Assembly: GCA_013138855.1 (NCBI GenBank)
Contig: WTBX01000102.1
Coordinates: 1 to 6,027 of the forward strand
Source: Methylococcaceae bacterium
Lineage (GTDB): Bacteria > Pseudomonadota > Gammaproteobacteria > Methylococcales > Methylomonadaceae
Direction of reading: 5' to 3'
Length of the DNA stretch: 6,027 nucleotides
The position numbers were made by a program, and so were the translations under genes. This document shows positions 1-5,472 of this stretch, piece after piece. Under the pieces are notes generated by a model. The model was not told the DNA's origin. It saw only the letters and a program-made list of their open reading frames with translations, and did no database searches. How positions within the stretch are numbered: position 1 is the first letter of the stretch; the number at the start of each line of letters is the position of its first letter.

Positions 1-279
1 GCTAATGTCTACTTGTGGTTCAAAAAATAGACCTAGCTGATATTGGACACTCGCTGCCCATAAAATATGTGAAACCAAAAGACTACTTCTAGTGGCTTCA
101 TTATCCGATTGCGACAAGTTGATTCGAGACAGCATTTTTTTAACGGTGCGCTGTAAGCTAGAATAATCATTATCGCTTTGAGTAAACTCTACAAATAAAT
201 TTTGTTCCGTAACAATCTCAATATTAAAAATTTGCTTTAATTGAGAGGCGGGAAGTTTTTTATATTCACTAAATGACAT
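1..279 (-). CDS. Unrecognised protein, N-terminal 93 codons (runs off left edge)
   Basis: A minus-strand reading frame begins at ATG (277-279) and stays open to the window edge, giving 93 residues that start MSFSEYKKLPASQLKQ. An AGGTG Shine-Dalgarno-like stretch (284-288) lies 4 nt upstream of the ATG, which supports this start. The visible part is a mixed, mostly polar sequence with no signal peptide or clear membrane helix, so a cytoplasmic protein is likely. I do not recognise a family and assign no function. The start lies 32 nt after the hisH stop on the same strand with no terminator between them, so it is probably the distal gene of the hisB-hisH transcript. It is not hisA, which is the usual next gene in many proteobacterial his clusters. 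The C-terminal part is missing, so the total length is unknown. Confidence 0.7.
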   Translation of the reverse strand, partial: MSFSEYKKLPASQLKQIFNIEIVTEQNLFVEFTQSDNDYSSLQRTVKKMLSRINLSQSDNEATRSSLLVSHILWAASVQYQLGLFFEPQVDIS

Positions 280-311
280 TTTGCACCTGCTTTAAAATAT
301 AAAGCTCAAAA

Positions 312-956
312 CTAAGCTGTTTCCCCATTCCATTGCAAAAAGTTTTGTAATAATTGCAAACCAACCGTTTGACTTTTTTCAGGGTGAAATTGAACCGCAA
401 AAACATTGTCTTTCGCTAAAGCACAAGCAAAACCTTTAGGATATTCAGTAGTTGCAGCGATAATAGTTTCGTCATTAGGTTGAGCATAATAACTATGCAC
501 AAAATAAAAGCGACTATTATCAGGAATATTTTCCCATAAGGGGTGTGGATGTTGTTTGACTTGATTCCAGCCCATGTGAGGGATTTTCAATAATTCCCCT
601 TGAACATCAGTCATACCTTTTTCAAAATGCACTACTGAGCCTGAAAACAAATTCAGACATTCAGTCGTATTACTTTCTTCGCTACGCGATAACAAGGCTT
701 GCATTCCTAAGCAAATACCGAGTAAAGGTTTGTTAGTGGCAACTTCTTTAATGACATCAGCAAGACCTGACTCATTCAGAGCTTGCATACAATCACCGAT
801 TGCTCCGACACCGGGAAAAACTACTCGTTCGGCCGTTAAAATTTGTTCAGGCTCATTAGTGACAATAACTTCCACATCAGGTGCGGCATGTTGTAGGGCT
901 TTGGAAATAGAATGGAGATTGCCCATTCCATAATCAATAACAGCAACTTTGGACAT
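312..956 (-). CDS. hisH: Imidazole glycerol phosphate synthase, glutamine amidotransferase subunit HisH
   Basis: HisH hydrolyses glutamine and passes the ammonia to HisF, which makes imidazole glycerol phosphate and AICAR from PRFAR in cytoplasmic histidine biosynthesis. The 214-residue product has the normal family length and is a class I glutamine amidotransferase. It starts MSKVAVIDYGMGNLHS, has the oxyanion-region motif PGVG (48-51), the nucleophile Cys82 in GICLGMQ, and the His191/Glu193 pair in FHPEKSQ. The frame is open for 37 codons further upstream, but that extension lies over the end of hisB and is unlike any HisH N-terminus, so the ATG at 954-956 is chosen. It starts 37 nt after the hisB stop. 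No clear Shine-Dalgarno is visible. The partner hisF and the usual neighbour hisA are not in the window. Confidence 0.96.
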   Translation of the reverse strand: MSKVAVIDYGMGNLHSISKALQHAAPDVEVIVTNEPEQILTAERVVFPGVGAIGDCMQALNESGLADVIKEVATNKPLLGICLGMQALLSRSEESNTTECLNLFSGSVVHFEKGMTDVQGELLKIPHMGWNQVKQHPHPLWENIPDNSRFYFVHSYYAQPNDETIIAATTEYPKGFACALAKDNVFAVQFHPEKSQTVGLQLLQNFLQWNGETA

Positions 957-993
957 AATTAAGATAAAAGTATAAGTCGAAAGGGAAGGGCGG

Positions 994-1587
994 TTATAAA
1001 CTGCCTTTTGTTGATGGCATGATGCCAGCCATACGTGGGTCTGGAGTGATTGCCATGCGTATCGCACGTCCGAAGGCTTTAAAGACGGTTTCGGCTATGT
1101 GATGGGCATTGCGACCTTTCAGATTATCTACATGGAGAGATACGCCCGCATGATTAACAAAACCTTGAAAAAATTCACGGAATAAATCAACATCAAAAGA
1201 ACCAATAACCGCTCTCGGATAGTCAACTTCGTAATACATACCAGAACGACCTGAAAAATCTATCACGACGCGAGAAAGCGATTCATCTAAAGGTACATAA
1301 GCATGGCCATAACGATAAAGACCTTTTTTATCACCTAAAGCTTTAGCAAAAGCTTGTCCTAAAGTAATACCTATATCTTCTACAGTGTGATGCGCGTCAA
1401 TGTCTAAATCACCCTTGCAGTCAATATCCATATCAATTAAGCCGTGTCTTGCAACTTGGTCTAACATATGGTCGAGAAAGGGAACGCCTGTGACAAAAGA
1501 GGCTTGACCTGTGCCGTCAAGGTTTATGGCGATTTTGATTTGCGTTTCGAGAGTGTTGCGTTCGACTTGCGCGGTGCGAGGAGTCAT
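994..1587 (-). CDS. hisB: Imidazoleglycerol-phosphate dehydratase HisB (monofunctional)
   Basis: HisB dehydrates imidazole glycerol phosphate to imidazole acetol phosphate, the step after HisHF in histidine biosynthesis. The 197-residue protein has the length of the monofunctional dehydratase and lacks the N-terminal histidinol-phosphatase domain of the enterobacterial fusion. Visible family motifs are FLDHML (37-42), DAHHTVED (64-71), VVIDFSGR (107-114) and KGRNAHHIAE (157-166). The paired histidines at 66-67 and 162-163, with nearby acidic residues, are the manganese ligands known for the family. The N-terminus MTPRTAQVERNTLET matches the usual start of the family, so the ATG at 1585-1587 is secure even though no Shine-Dalgarno is visible. 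It is the first gene of the apparent hisB-hisH-unknown unit. Confidence 0.97.
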   Translation of the reverse strand: MTPRTAQVERNTLETQIKIAINLDGTGQASFVTGVPFLDHMLDQVARHGLIDMDIDCKGDLDIDAHHTVEDIGITLGQAFAKALGDKKGLYRYGHAYVPLDESLSRVVIDFSGRSGMYYEVDYPRAVIGSFDVDLFREFFQGFVNHAGVSLHVDNLKGRNAHHIAETVFKAFGRAIRMAITPDPRMAGIMPSTKGSL

Positions 1588-1619
1588 TGCTGAAATACGG
1601 TTGGATTTAAAAAACGCTT

Positions 1620-1650
1620 ATTCTACTATGAATCTGGCGGTTTTTTGCAA
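1620..1650 (-). promoter_or_regulatory. Possible sigma-70 promoter for hisB-hisH
   Basis: On the minus strand a TAGAAT -10-like hexamer (1620-1625) matches the consensus at five of six positions. A TTGCAA -35-like hexamer (1645-1650) lies 19 bp upstream, which is longer than ideal. It would place the transcript start some 25 nt before the hisB ATG. No his leader peptide rich in histidine codons was noticed. This is the best candidate in the gap, but a weak one; the his genes might instead be read through from cysI-DUF934. Confidence 0.3.
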
Positions 1651-1688
1651 TAATCTTTGTAACATTGAGCTTTGATTCAGCGTTACGA

Positions 1689-1713
1689 ATACCCCCCCTT
1701 AAAGGGATGGTAT
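1689..1713. repeat. Imperfect inverted repeat between DUF934 gene and hisB
   Basis: On the plus strand the arms ATACC (1689-1693) and GGTAT (1709-1713) enclose an inner palindrome CCCTTAAAGGG (1696-1706), with a run of seven C at 1692-1698. It lies about 20 nt past the DUF934 stop and could fold in RNA of either strand. On the minus strand, the direction of the neighbouring genes, no U-tract follows, so it is not a classical intrinsic terminator. It may be a weak or Rho-assisted 3' end, or chance. Confidence 0.35.
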
Positions 1714-1731
1714 CCGTTTTGCTCATTGAAA

Positions 1732-2184
1732 TTAAAGAGTTGAAGCCTGATATTTAACCGAGAAATCATCCAGCGTCGATAAAGCAACCGCTAATTCATC
1801 AGCATTTTTCATCGCAAAGGCATTAACACCCACACGCGATAAATAAAACGCTTGGTCGGGCATATAAGAACCGATTGCGCGAATTTCACCTTGATAATTC
1901 AACTCATCTCGTAATAAACGTGCATGAGAAAAACCGCGTCCATCAGTAAAGGCTGGAAAATTTAATTCAACTAAAGTCAGTGAATCCACATCTTCTGCCA
2001 GCACATTCACATCAGCATCCGATTCAAGTCTTACACCGACTTTACCTTGATGTGCTTGTAATGCCGATTTTTCTTCATTCCAACGCGCAAGCGAGACAGT
2101 AATATCACCTTCGTTTAAAGCATCGCCATCAGCCACATACGTCCAATTGCTTTCTACTAGCTGTTTATCTTTAATGATTTGCAT
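1732..2184 (-). CDS. DUF934 family protein linked to sulfite reduction
   Basis: The 150-residue product belongs to the DUF934 (COG3749-type) family, which is recurrently found beside CysI-type sulfite reductases and has no settled biochemical function. Supporting features are the central motif FPAFTDGRGFSHARLLR (residues 76-92) and a downstream IRAIGSYMPDQAFYLSRVG stretch ending in NAFAM. There is no signal peptide, membrane segment or cysteine-rich metal motif, so a soluble cytoplasmic accessory role is likely. A longer frame opens 28 codons upstream, but the ATG at 2182-2184 is chosen because AGGAGA (2191-2196) lies 6 nt before it and the extension lies entirely within cysI. The start overlaps the cysI end by 14 nt, which suggests translational coupling and roughly matched synthesis. 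Assignment rests on motif recognition and context. Confidence 0.88.
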   Translation of the reverse strand: MQIIKDKQLVESNWTYVADGDALNEGDITVSLARWNEEKSALQAHQGKVGVRLESDADVNVLAEDVDSLTLVELNFPAFTDGRGFSHARLLRDELNYQGEIRAIGSYMPDQAFYLSRVGVNAFAMKNADELAVALSTLDDFSVKYQASTL

Positions 2185-3826
2185 AAACTTTCTCCTTAAA
2201 TGGGCTGATGCCAACGCGGTTAACCGTTGCGAGGAAAGTTTCTTCTTCGCTGTCACGTTGCGCAACATAAACTTCTAAAATATCAGTAATGGCTTTAGGC
2301 ACTTCGTTTTTAGCAATTGCTCGTCCTAAACGCTGACCAATGGCGGCTTCATTTTCAGAGGAGCCACCTAATGTTAATTGATACCATTCCACGCCTTTTT
2401 TATCGACCCCTAAAATACCGATATGCCCGACACTTTGATGCGCACAGCCATTCATGCAGCCTGAAAAATTAACTTTTATATCACCTAAATCATGGATGTA
2501 ATCCATATCATCCAGCGTGTTATTAATTTCGCGAGTAACATCAATAGAACCTGCATTAGCTAGGCTGCAAAAATCTAAACCTGGGCAGCAAATTATATCA
2601 GTCACTGTGCCAATGTTGGGCGTGGCTAATTTTAGCGCGTCCAATTTTTGCCACAATTCATATAACTTAGCTTCCTGAATATCCGCTAACACTAAATTTT
2701 GACGATGCGTACTTCTAACTTCACCAAAACTATATTCATCTGCTAAATCAGCTACTGCATCTAGCTGACTATCGGTTATATCACCTGGAGGGCAATCGGG
2801 AGCTTTTAAGGAAACGAATACCGCTTTATAACCTGCAACTCGATGTTCAGCCGTATTGTGCTTAACCCACTTTGAAAAGGCGACATCATCTGCCAATTTT
2901 TCAGCAAAGCTAGTGTCATTTGCTGCCGATTCATCATAAGTAGGCGCGGCAAATTGAGCAATCATGTTCTCAAAAGTTTCAGCAGGGACTTCCATGCCGT
3001 CTTTGATTCTTAACCATTCCGCTTCAACGAGATCACGAATCTTATCTATGCCTTCTTCTCGGACTAAGATTTTAATCCGCGCACGGTATTTATTATCACG
3101 TCTACCGTTTAAGTTATAAACGCGCAAAATCGCTTCTAAATAGGACAGAATATGTTTTTTCTCAAGGAAAGGTCTAATTTCAGTGCCAATGATAGGGGTA
3201 CGTCCTAAACCGCCGCCGACTAAAATTCTAAAACCTATTTCACCTGCGTCATTTTTAACTAAATGCACCCCAATATCATGCAATTGTGTCGCCGCTCTAT
3301 CTTGTTTACTAGAGCTGACTGCAATTTTAAATTTACGTGGTAAATAAGCAAATTCAGGATGCAGAATTGTCCATTGACGGATGATTTCGCAATAAGGGCG
3401 AGGATCTTCCAATTCATCGGTACATACGCCCGCTAAATGGTCAGCCGTAGTATTTCTTAAACAGTTCCCACTGGTTTGAATCGCGTGCATTTGCACACTA
3501 GCAAGCTCTTCTAAAATATCAGGAATTTGCTCTAGCTTAGGCCAGTTGAACTGAATATTTTGTCGGGTAGTGATATGCGCGTAACCTTTATCATAATCAC
3601 GCGCGATGCTAGCAAGTTTGCGTAATTGAGGTGAAGATAGCAAGCCATAAGGCCCTGCAATACGCAGCATAGGCGCGTGAGTTTGAATATAAATGCCATT
3701 CATTAAGCGTAGAGCGCGGAATTCATCCTCGCCAATTTCGCCTTTTAAATAACGCTCCGTTTGCCCTCTAAATTGGGTCACACGTTCGTTGATAAGTGTT
3801 TGATCGTTGTCGTTATACTGATACAT
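2171..3826 (-). CDS. cysI: Sulfite reductase hemoprotein (CysI-type siroheme/4Fe-4S nitrite/sulfite reductase)
   Basis: This enzyme carries out the six-electron reduction of sulfite to sulfide for cysteine synthesis in the cytoplasm. The 551-residue protein shows both ferredoxin-like halves and the siroheme/4Fe-4S region. The cluster cysteines are Cys414 and Cys420 (CPGLDFC, C-x5-C) and Cys457 and Cys461 (CMNGC, C-x3-C), the spacing seen in E. coli CysI. Residues likely to bind siroheme or substrate are Arg88 in TTRQNIQF, Arg124 in GNCLRN, and Lys165/Lys167 in PRKFKIAV. The ATG at 3824-3826 gives a typical family N-terminus (MYQYNDNDQTLINER), although no Shine-Dalgarno is evident. It leads a two-gene unit with DUF934 and has a good promoter upstream. 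No cysJ is visible, so the electron donor is unknown. A nitrite-reducing role cannot be fully excluded from sequence, but the DUF934 partner favours sulfite. Confidence 0.93.
   Translation of the reverse strand: MYQYNDNDQTLINERVTQFRGQTERYLKGEIGEDEFRALRLMNGIYIQTHAPMLRIAGPYGLLSSPQLRKLASIARDYDKGYAHITTRQNIQFNWPKLEQIPDILEELASVQMHAIQTSGNCLRNTTADHLAGVCTDELEDPRPYCEIIRQWTILHPEFAYLPRKFKIAVSSSKQDRAATQLHDIGVHLVKNDAGEIGFRILVGGGLGRTPIIGTEIRPFLEKKHILSYLEAILRVYNLNGRRDNKYRARIKILVREEGIDKIRDLVEAEWLRIKDGMEVPAETFENMIAQFAAPTYDESAANDTSFAEKLADDVAFSKWVKHNTAEHRVAGYKAVFVSLKAPDCPPGDITDSQLDAVADLADEYSFGEVRSTHRQNLVLADIQEAKLYELWQKLDALKLATPNIGTVTDIICCPGLDFCSLANAGSIDVTREINNTLDDMDYIHDLGDIKVNFSGCMNGCAHQSVGHIGILGVDKKGVEWYQLTLGGSSENEAAIGQRLGRAIAKNEVPKAITDILEVYVAQRDSEEETFLATVNRVGISPFKEKVYANH
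2191..2196 (-). promoter_or_regulatory. Ribosome binding site that fixes the DUF934 start
   Basis: The minus strand reads AGGAGA here, 6 nt before the ATG at 2182-2184. It lies within the last codons of cysI, so ribosomes finishing cysI are well placed to re-initiate on the DUF934 gene. Confidence 0.8.
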
Positions 3827-3871
3827 GAGTGGGTATTGTGCCTATACAAGCAATTAAAGACAGAACTGATA

Positions 3872-3900
3872 ATAATATACTGCAAGTCATTAAATGACAA
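3872..3900 (-). promoter_or_regulatory. Sigma-70-type promoter for cysI-DUF934
   Basis: On the minus strand TTGTCA (3895-3900) and TATTAT (3872-3877) each match the -35 and -10 consensus at five of six positions and are separated by exactly 17 bp. The predicted transcript start, around 3865, leaves a 5' leader of about 40 nt before the cysI ATG. The orientation and distance fit cysI well. Confidence 0.7.
3886..3898. promoter_or_regulatory. Candidate operator: 13-bp perfect palindrome over the cysI -35 box
   Basis: The plus strand reads GTCATT-A-AATGAC, a perfect dyad with 6-bp arms and a one-base centre. It covers most of the cysI -35 hexamer and part of the spacer, a position where a bound dimeric regulator would block or modulate transcription. 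It lies about 80 bp before the divergent nhaD gene. The binding protein is unknown, and the pattern is too short to assign to CysB or another family. Confidence 0.4.
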
Positions 3901-3909
3901 AGCTAATTA

Positions 3910-3915
3910 TATAGT
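3910..3915 (+). promoter_or_regulatory. Weak -10 candidate for nhaD
   Basis: TATAGT matches the -10 consensus at five of six positions and lies 65 nt before the nhaD start. No acceptable -35 hexamer was found 16-18 bp upstream, where the palindrome region lies. If real, it would probably need an activator. Confidence 0.2.
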
Positions 3916-3967
3916 GTTACTATTTACGGTTAAATTTTTCATCCCTTTTTTAATCTACTTTACCCAG

Positions 3968-3975
3968 TAGGAGGT
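3968..3975 (+). promoter_or_regulatory. Strong Shine-Dalgarno for nhaD
   Basis: TAGGAGGT is close to the anti-Shine-Dalgarno complement. It lies 4 nt before the TTG at 3980 and 7 nt before the second TTG at 3983. It supports initiation at a TTG rather than at a downstream ATG, the first of which lies far inside the gene. Confidence 0.8.
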
Positions 3976-3979
3976 TATT

Positions 3980-5371
3980 TTGTTGCGCTTATTATTGATC
4001 TTTGCATCATTGTTTTTACTGCCCGAACTCGGCTTTGCTGAGGAGCTTGCCACAGCCGTTGCCCCAGAAAGAGAAGGTAACGCTATTCTACATTTGACTG
4101 GCACAGAACGCGGTATTTATACGGTATTAATTTTTATCATTGCCTATGCCTTTGTGGTGGGTGAAGAATTTACAGGCTTAAGCAAATGTAAACCTGTGAT
4201 GTTAGCGGCAGCAATTATTTGGGGGCATGCGGCAGTCTTAGCGGCTTCAATTGGTGTACCTGTCGAAGAATTGCATGAAGAAATCGAATTCGACTTAAAA
4301 GAATACGCTGCGTTAATGCTGTTTTTGCTAGTCGCAATGACTTATATCAATGCGATGGCAGAGCGAAATGTGTTTGAAGCCTTGCGTTCTTGGTTAGTCA
4401 GAAAAGAATTTAATTACAAGCAATTATTCTGGATTACAGGTGTTATTACCTTCTTCTTGTCAGCGGTTGCGGATAACTTAACCTCAGCATTATTAATCGG
4501 TGCGGTTGTAACGGCGGTTGGTTCAAACAATCCAAAATTTATGGCAATTGGTTTTGTAAACTTAGTGGTTGCAGCGAATGCAGGTGGTGCGTTCAGTCCT
4601 TTTGGCGATATTACTACACTAATGGTTTGGCAAGCAGGTTATGCTGAATTTTTTGATTTCTTCAACTTATTCATTCCTTCAGTGGTCAATTATATTATTC
4701 CTGCTTTTTTCATGTACTTGGCGGTACCTGATGAAAAACCAGAAGCAACTGGCGAAGAAGCGGTACAAATGAAACAAGGCGCAATTACTATTTGTTTATT
4801 ATTTGCAGGAACAATCGCAACCGCAGTTTGTTTCAAACAATTTCTACACTTACCTCCCTTTATGGGCATGATGGCGGGTATGTCAGTATTAATGATTTAC
4901 GGTTACAGAATCAATTTACTTGAAAAAGACGAAGTGAATGCTTTTGATATTTTCAATAAAGTGCGTGAAGCAGAATGGGATACCTTATTCTTCTTCTTCG
5001 GCGTAGTATTCTCAGTGGGTGGTTTAGCTTACATCGGTTACTTAGAATTATTATCAGCGGGTATGTATGACGGTCTAGGCGATACTACTGCTAATATCTT
5101 AGTGGGTGTATTATCTGCAATTGTTGATAACATTCCTGTCATGTTCGCGGTATTAAACATGGGTCTGGAAATGGACTTATACCAATGGTTATTAGTAACC
5201 TTGACTGCGGGTGTGGGTGGTTCAATGCTATCTATCGGTTCTGCGGCAGGTGTTGCACTTATGGGACAATCAAACCATAAATACACCTTCTTTACTCACT
5301 TGAAATGGACTCCAGTGATTGCTTTAGGTTATGCAGCGAGTATTTTTACTCATTACTTAGTTAATGGCTAA
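3980..5371 (+). CDS. nhaD: NhaD-type Na+/H+ antiporter
   Basis: NhaD exchanges cytoplasmic sodium (often lithium too) for external protons across the inner membrane, supporting salt and alkaline-pH tolerance. It belongs to the ion transporter (IT) superfamily. The 463-residue product starts with a probable signal peptide: a hydrophobic stretch at residues 3-15, with likely cleavage after GFA at 20. About a dozen hydrophobic segments follow. Conserved stretches are ADNLTSA (164-170), NAGGAFSPFGDITTL (200-214), WDTLFFFFG (333-341), DNIPVMFAVL (383-392) and GVGGSMLSIGSAAGVALMG (411-429). The paired, similar DN motifs fit the inverted-repeat plan of the family, with the aspartates as candidate ion-binding residues. 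Translation starts at one of two consecutive TTG codons; the second has better spacing from the Shine-Dalgarno. The gene is divergent from cysI and is followed by terminator-like hairpins, so it is probably monocistronic. Confidence 0.93.
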   Translation: MLRLLLIFASLFLLPELGFAEELATAVAPEREGNAILHLTGTERGIYTVLIFIIAYAFVVGEEFTGLSKCKPVMLAAAIIWGHAAVLAASIGVPVEELHEEIEFDLKEYAALMLFLLVAMTYINAMAERNVFEALRSWLVRKEFNYKQLFWITGVITFFLSAVADNLTSALLIGAVVTAVGSNNPKFMAIGFVNLVVAANAGGAFSPFGDITTLMVWQAGYAEFFDFFNLFIPSVVNYIIPAFFMYLAVPDEKPEATGEEAVQMKQGAITICLLFAGTIATAVCFKQFLHLPPFMGMMAGMSVLMIYGYRINLLEKDEVNAFDIFNKVREAEWDTLFFFFGVVFSVGGLAYIGYLELLSAGMYDGLGDTTANILVGVLSAIVDNIPVMFAVLNMGLEMDLYQWLLVTLTAGVGGSMLSIGSAAGVALMGQSNHKYTFFTHLKWTPVIALGYAASIFTHYLVNG

Positions 5372-5380
5372 ATAGCAAGG

Positions 5381-5404
5381 AGTGAAAAAACAAGTTTTTT
5401 CACT
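5381..5404. terminator. AT-rich hairpin just after nhaD
   Basis: AGTGAAAAAA (5381-5390) and TTTTTTCACT (5395-5404) form a perfect 10-bp stem with a CAAG loop, starting 9 nt past the nhaD stop. The stem is mostly A-T and only TTTCTT follows (its first T closes the stem), so by itself it would be a weak terminator. It may protect the 3' end or act together with the next hairpin. Confidence 0.5.
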
Positions 5405-5417
5405 TTCTTAATACATC

Positions 5418-5452
5418 AAAACCTGTCAGTTTTTTAAAAGCTGACAGGTTTT
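5418..5452 (+). terminator. Intrinsic terminator of nhaD
   Basis: AAAACCTGTCAG (5418-5429) pairs perfectly with CTGACAGGTTTT (5441-5452) around an 11-nt loop. The transcript continues through TTTTCTTATCT, giving a stem with a 3' U-rich tail. The matching A-run on the other side would allow function in both directions. It ends only 20 nt before the ampG start. Confidence 0.85.
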
Positions 5453-5472
5453 CTTATCTCTACAAAAGCCTT

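Noticed and set aside
730..933. Plus-strand open frame of 67 codons inside hisH
   Set aside because: It is antisense to a conserved gene and has no recognisable protein features.
957..1067. 37-codon N-terminal extension of the hisH frame
   Set aside because: It overlaps the end of hisB, does not resemble any HisH N-terminus, and the ATG at 954-956 gives the standard MSKVAVIDYGMGN start.
1588..1731. A histidine-operon leader peptide or attenuator upstream of hisB
   Set aside because: No short frame with clustered histidine codons and no terminator/antiterminator pair could be made out.
2185..2268. 28-codon N-terminal extension of the DUF934 frame
   Set aside because: It lies entirely over cysI coding sequence, while a strong Shine-Dalgarno serves the ATG at 2182-2184.
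3761..3970. Plus-strand open frame of 69 codons across the cysI start and the nhaD leader
   Set aside because: It begins at a TTG with no Shine-Dalgarno, covers the cysI promoter, and its hydrophobic translation reflects AT-rich intergenic DNA. A small membrane peptide cannot be strictly excluded, but nothing supports it.
3901..3979. A sodium-responsive or other riboswitch in the nhaD leader
   Set aside because: The leader is short and AT-rich, with only a 5-bp hairpin and no conserved riboswitch core that I recognise.
5038..5286. Minus-strand open frame of 82 codons inside nhaD
   Set aside because: It is a shadow of a conserved coding region, with no family resemblance or start signals.
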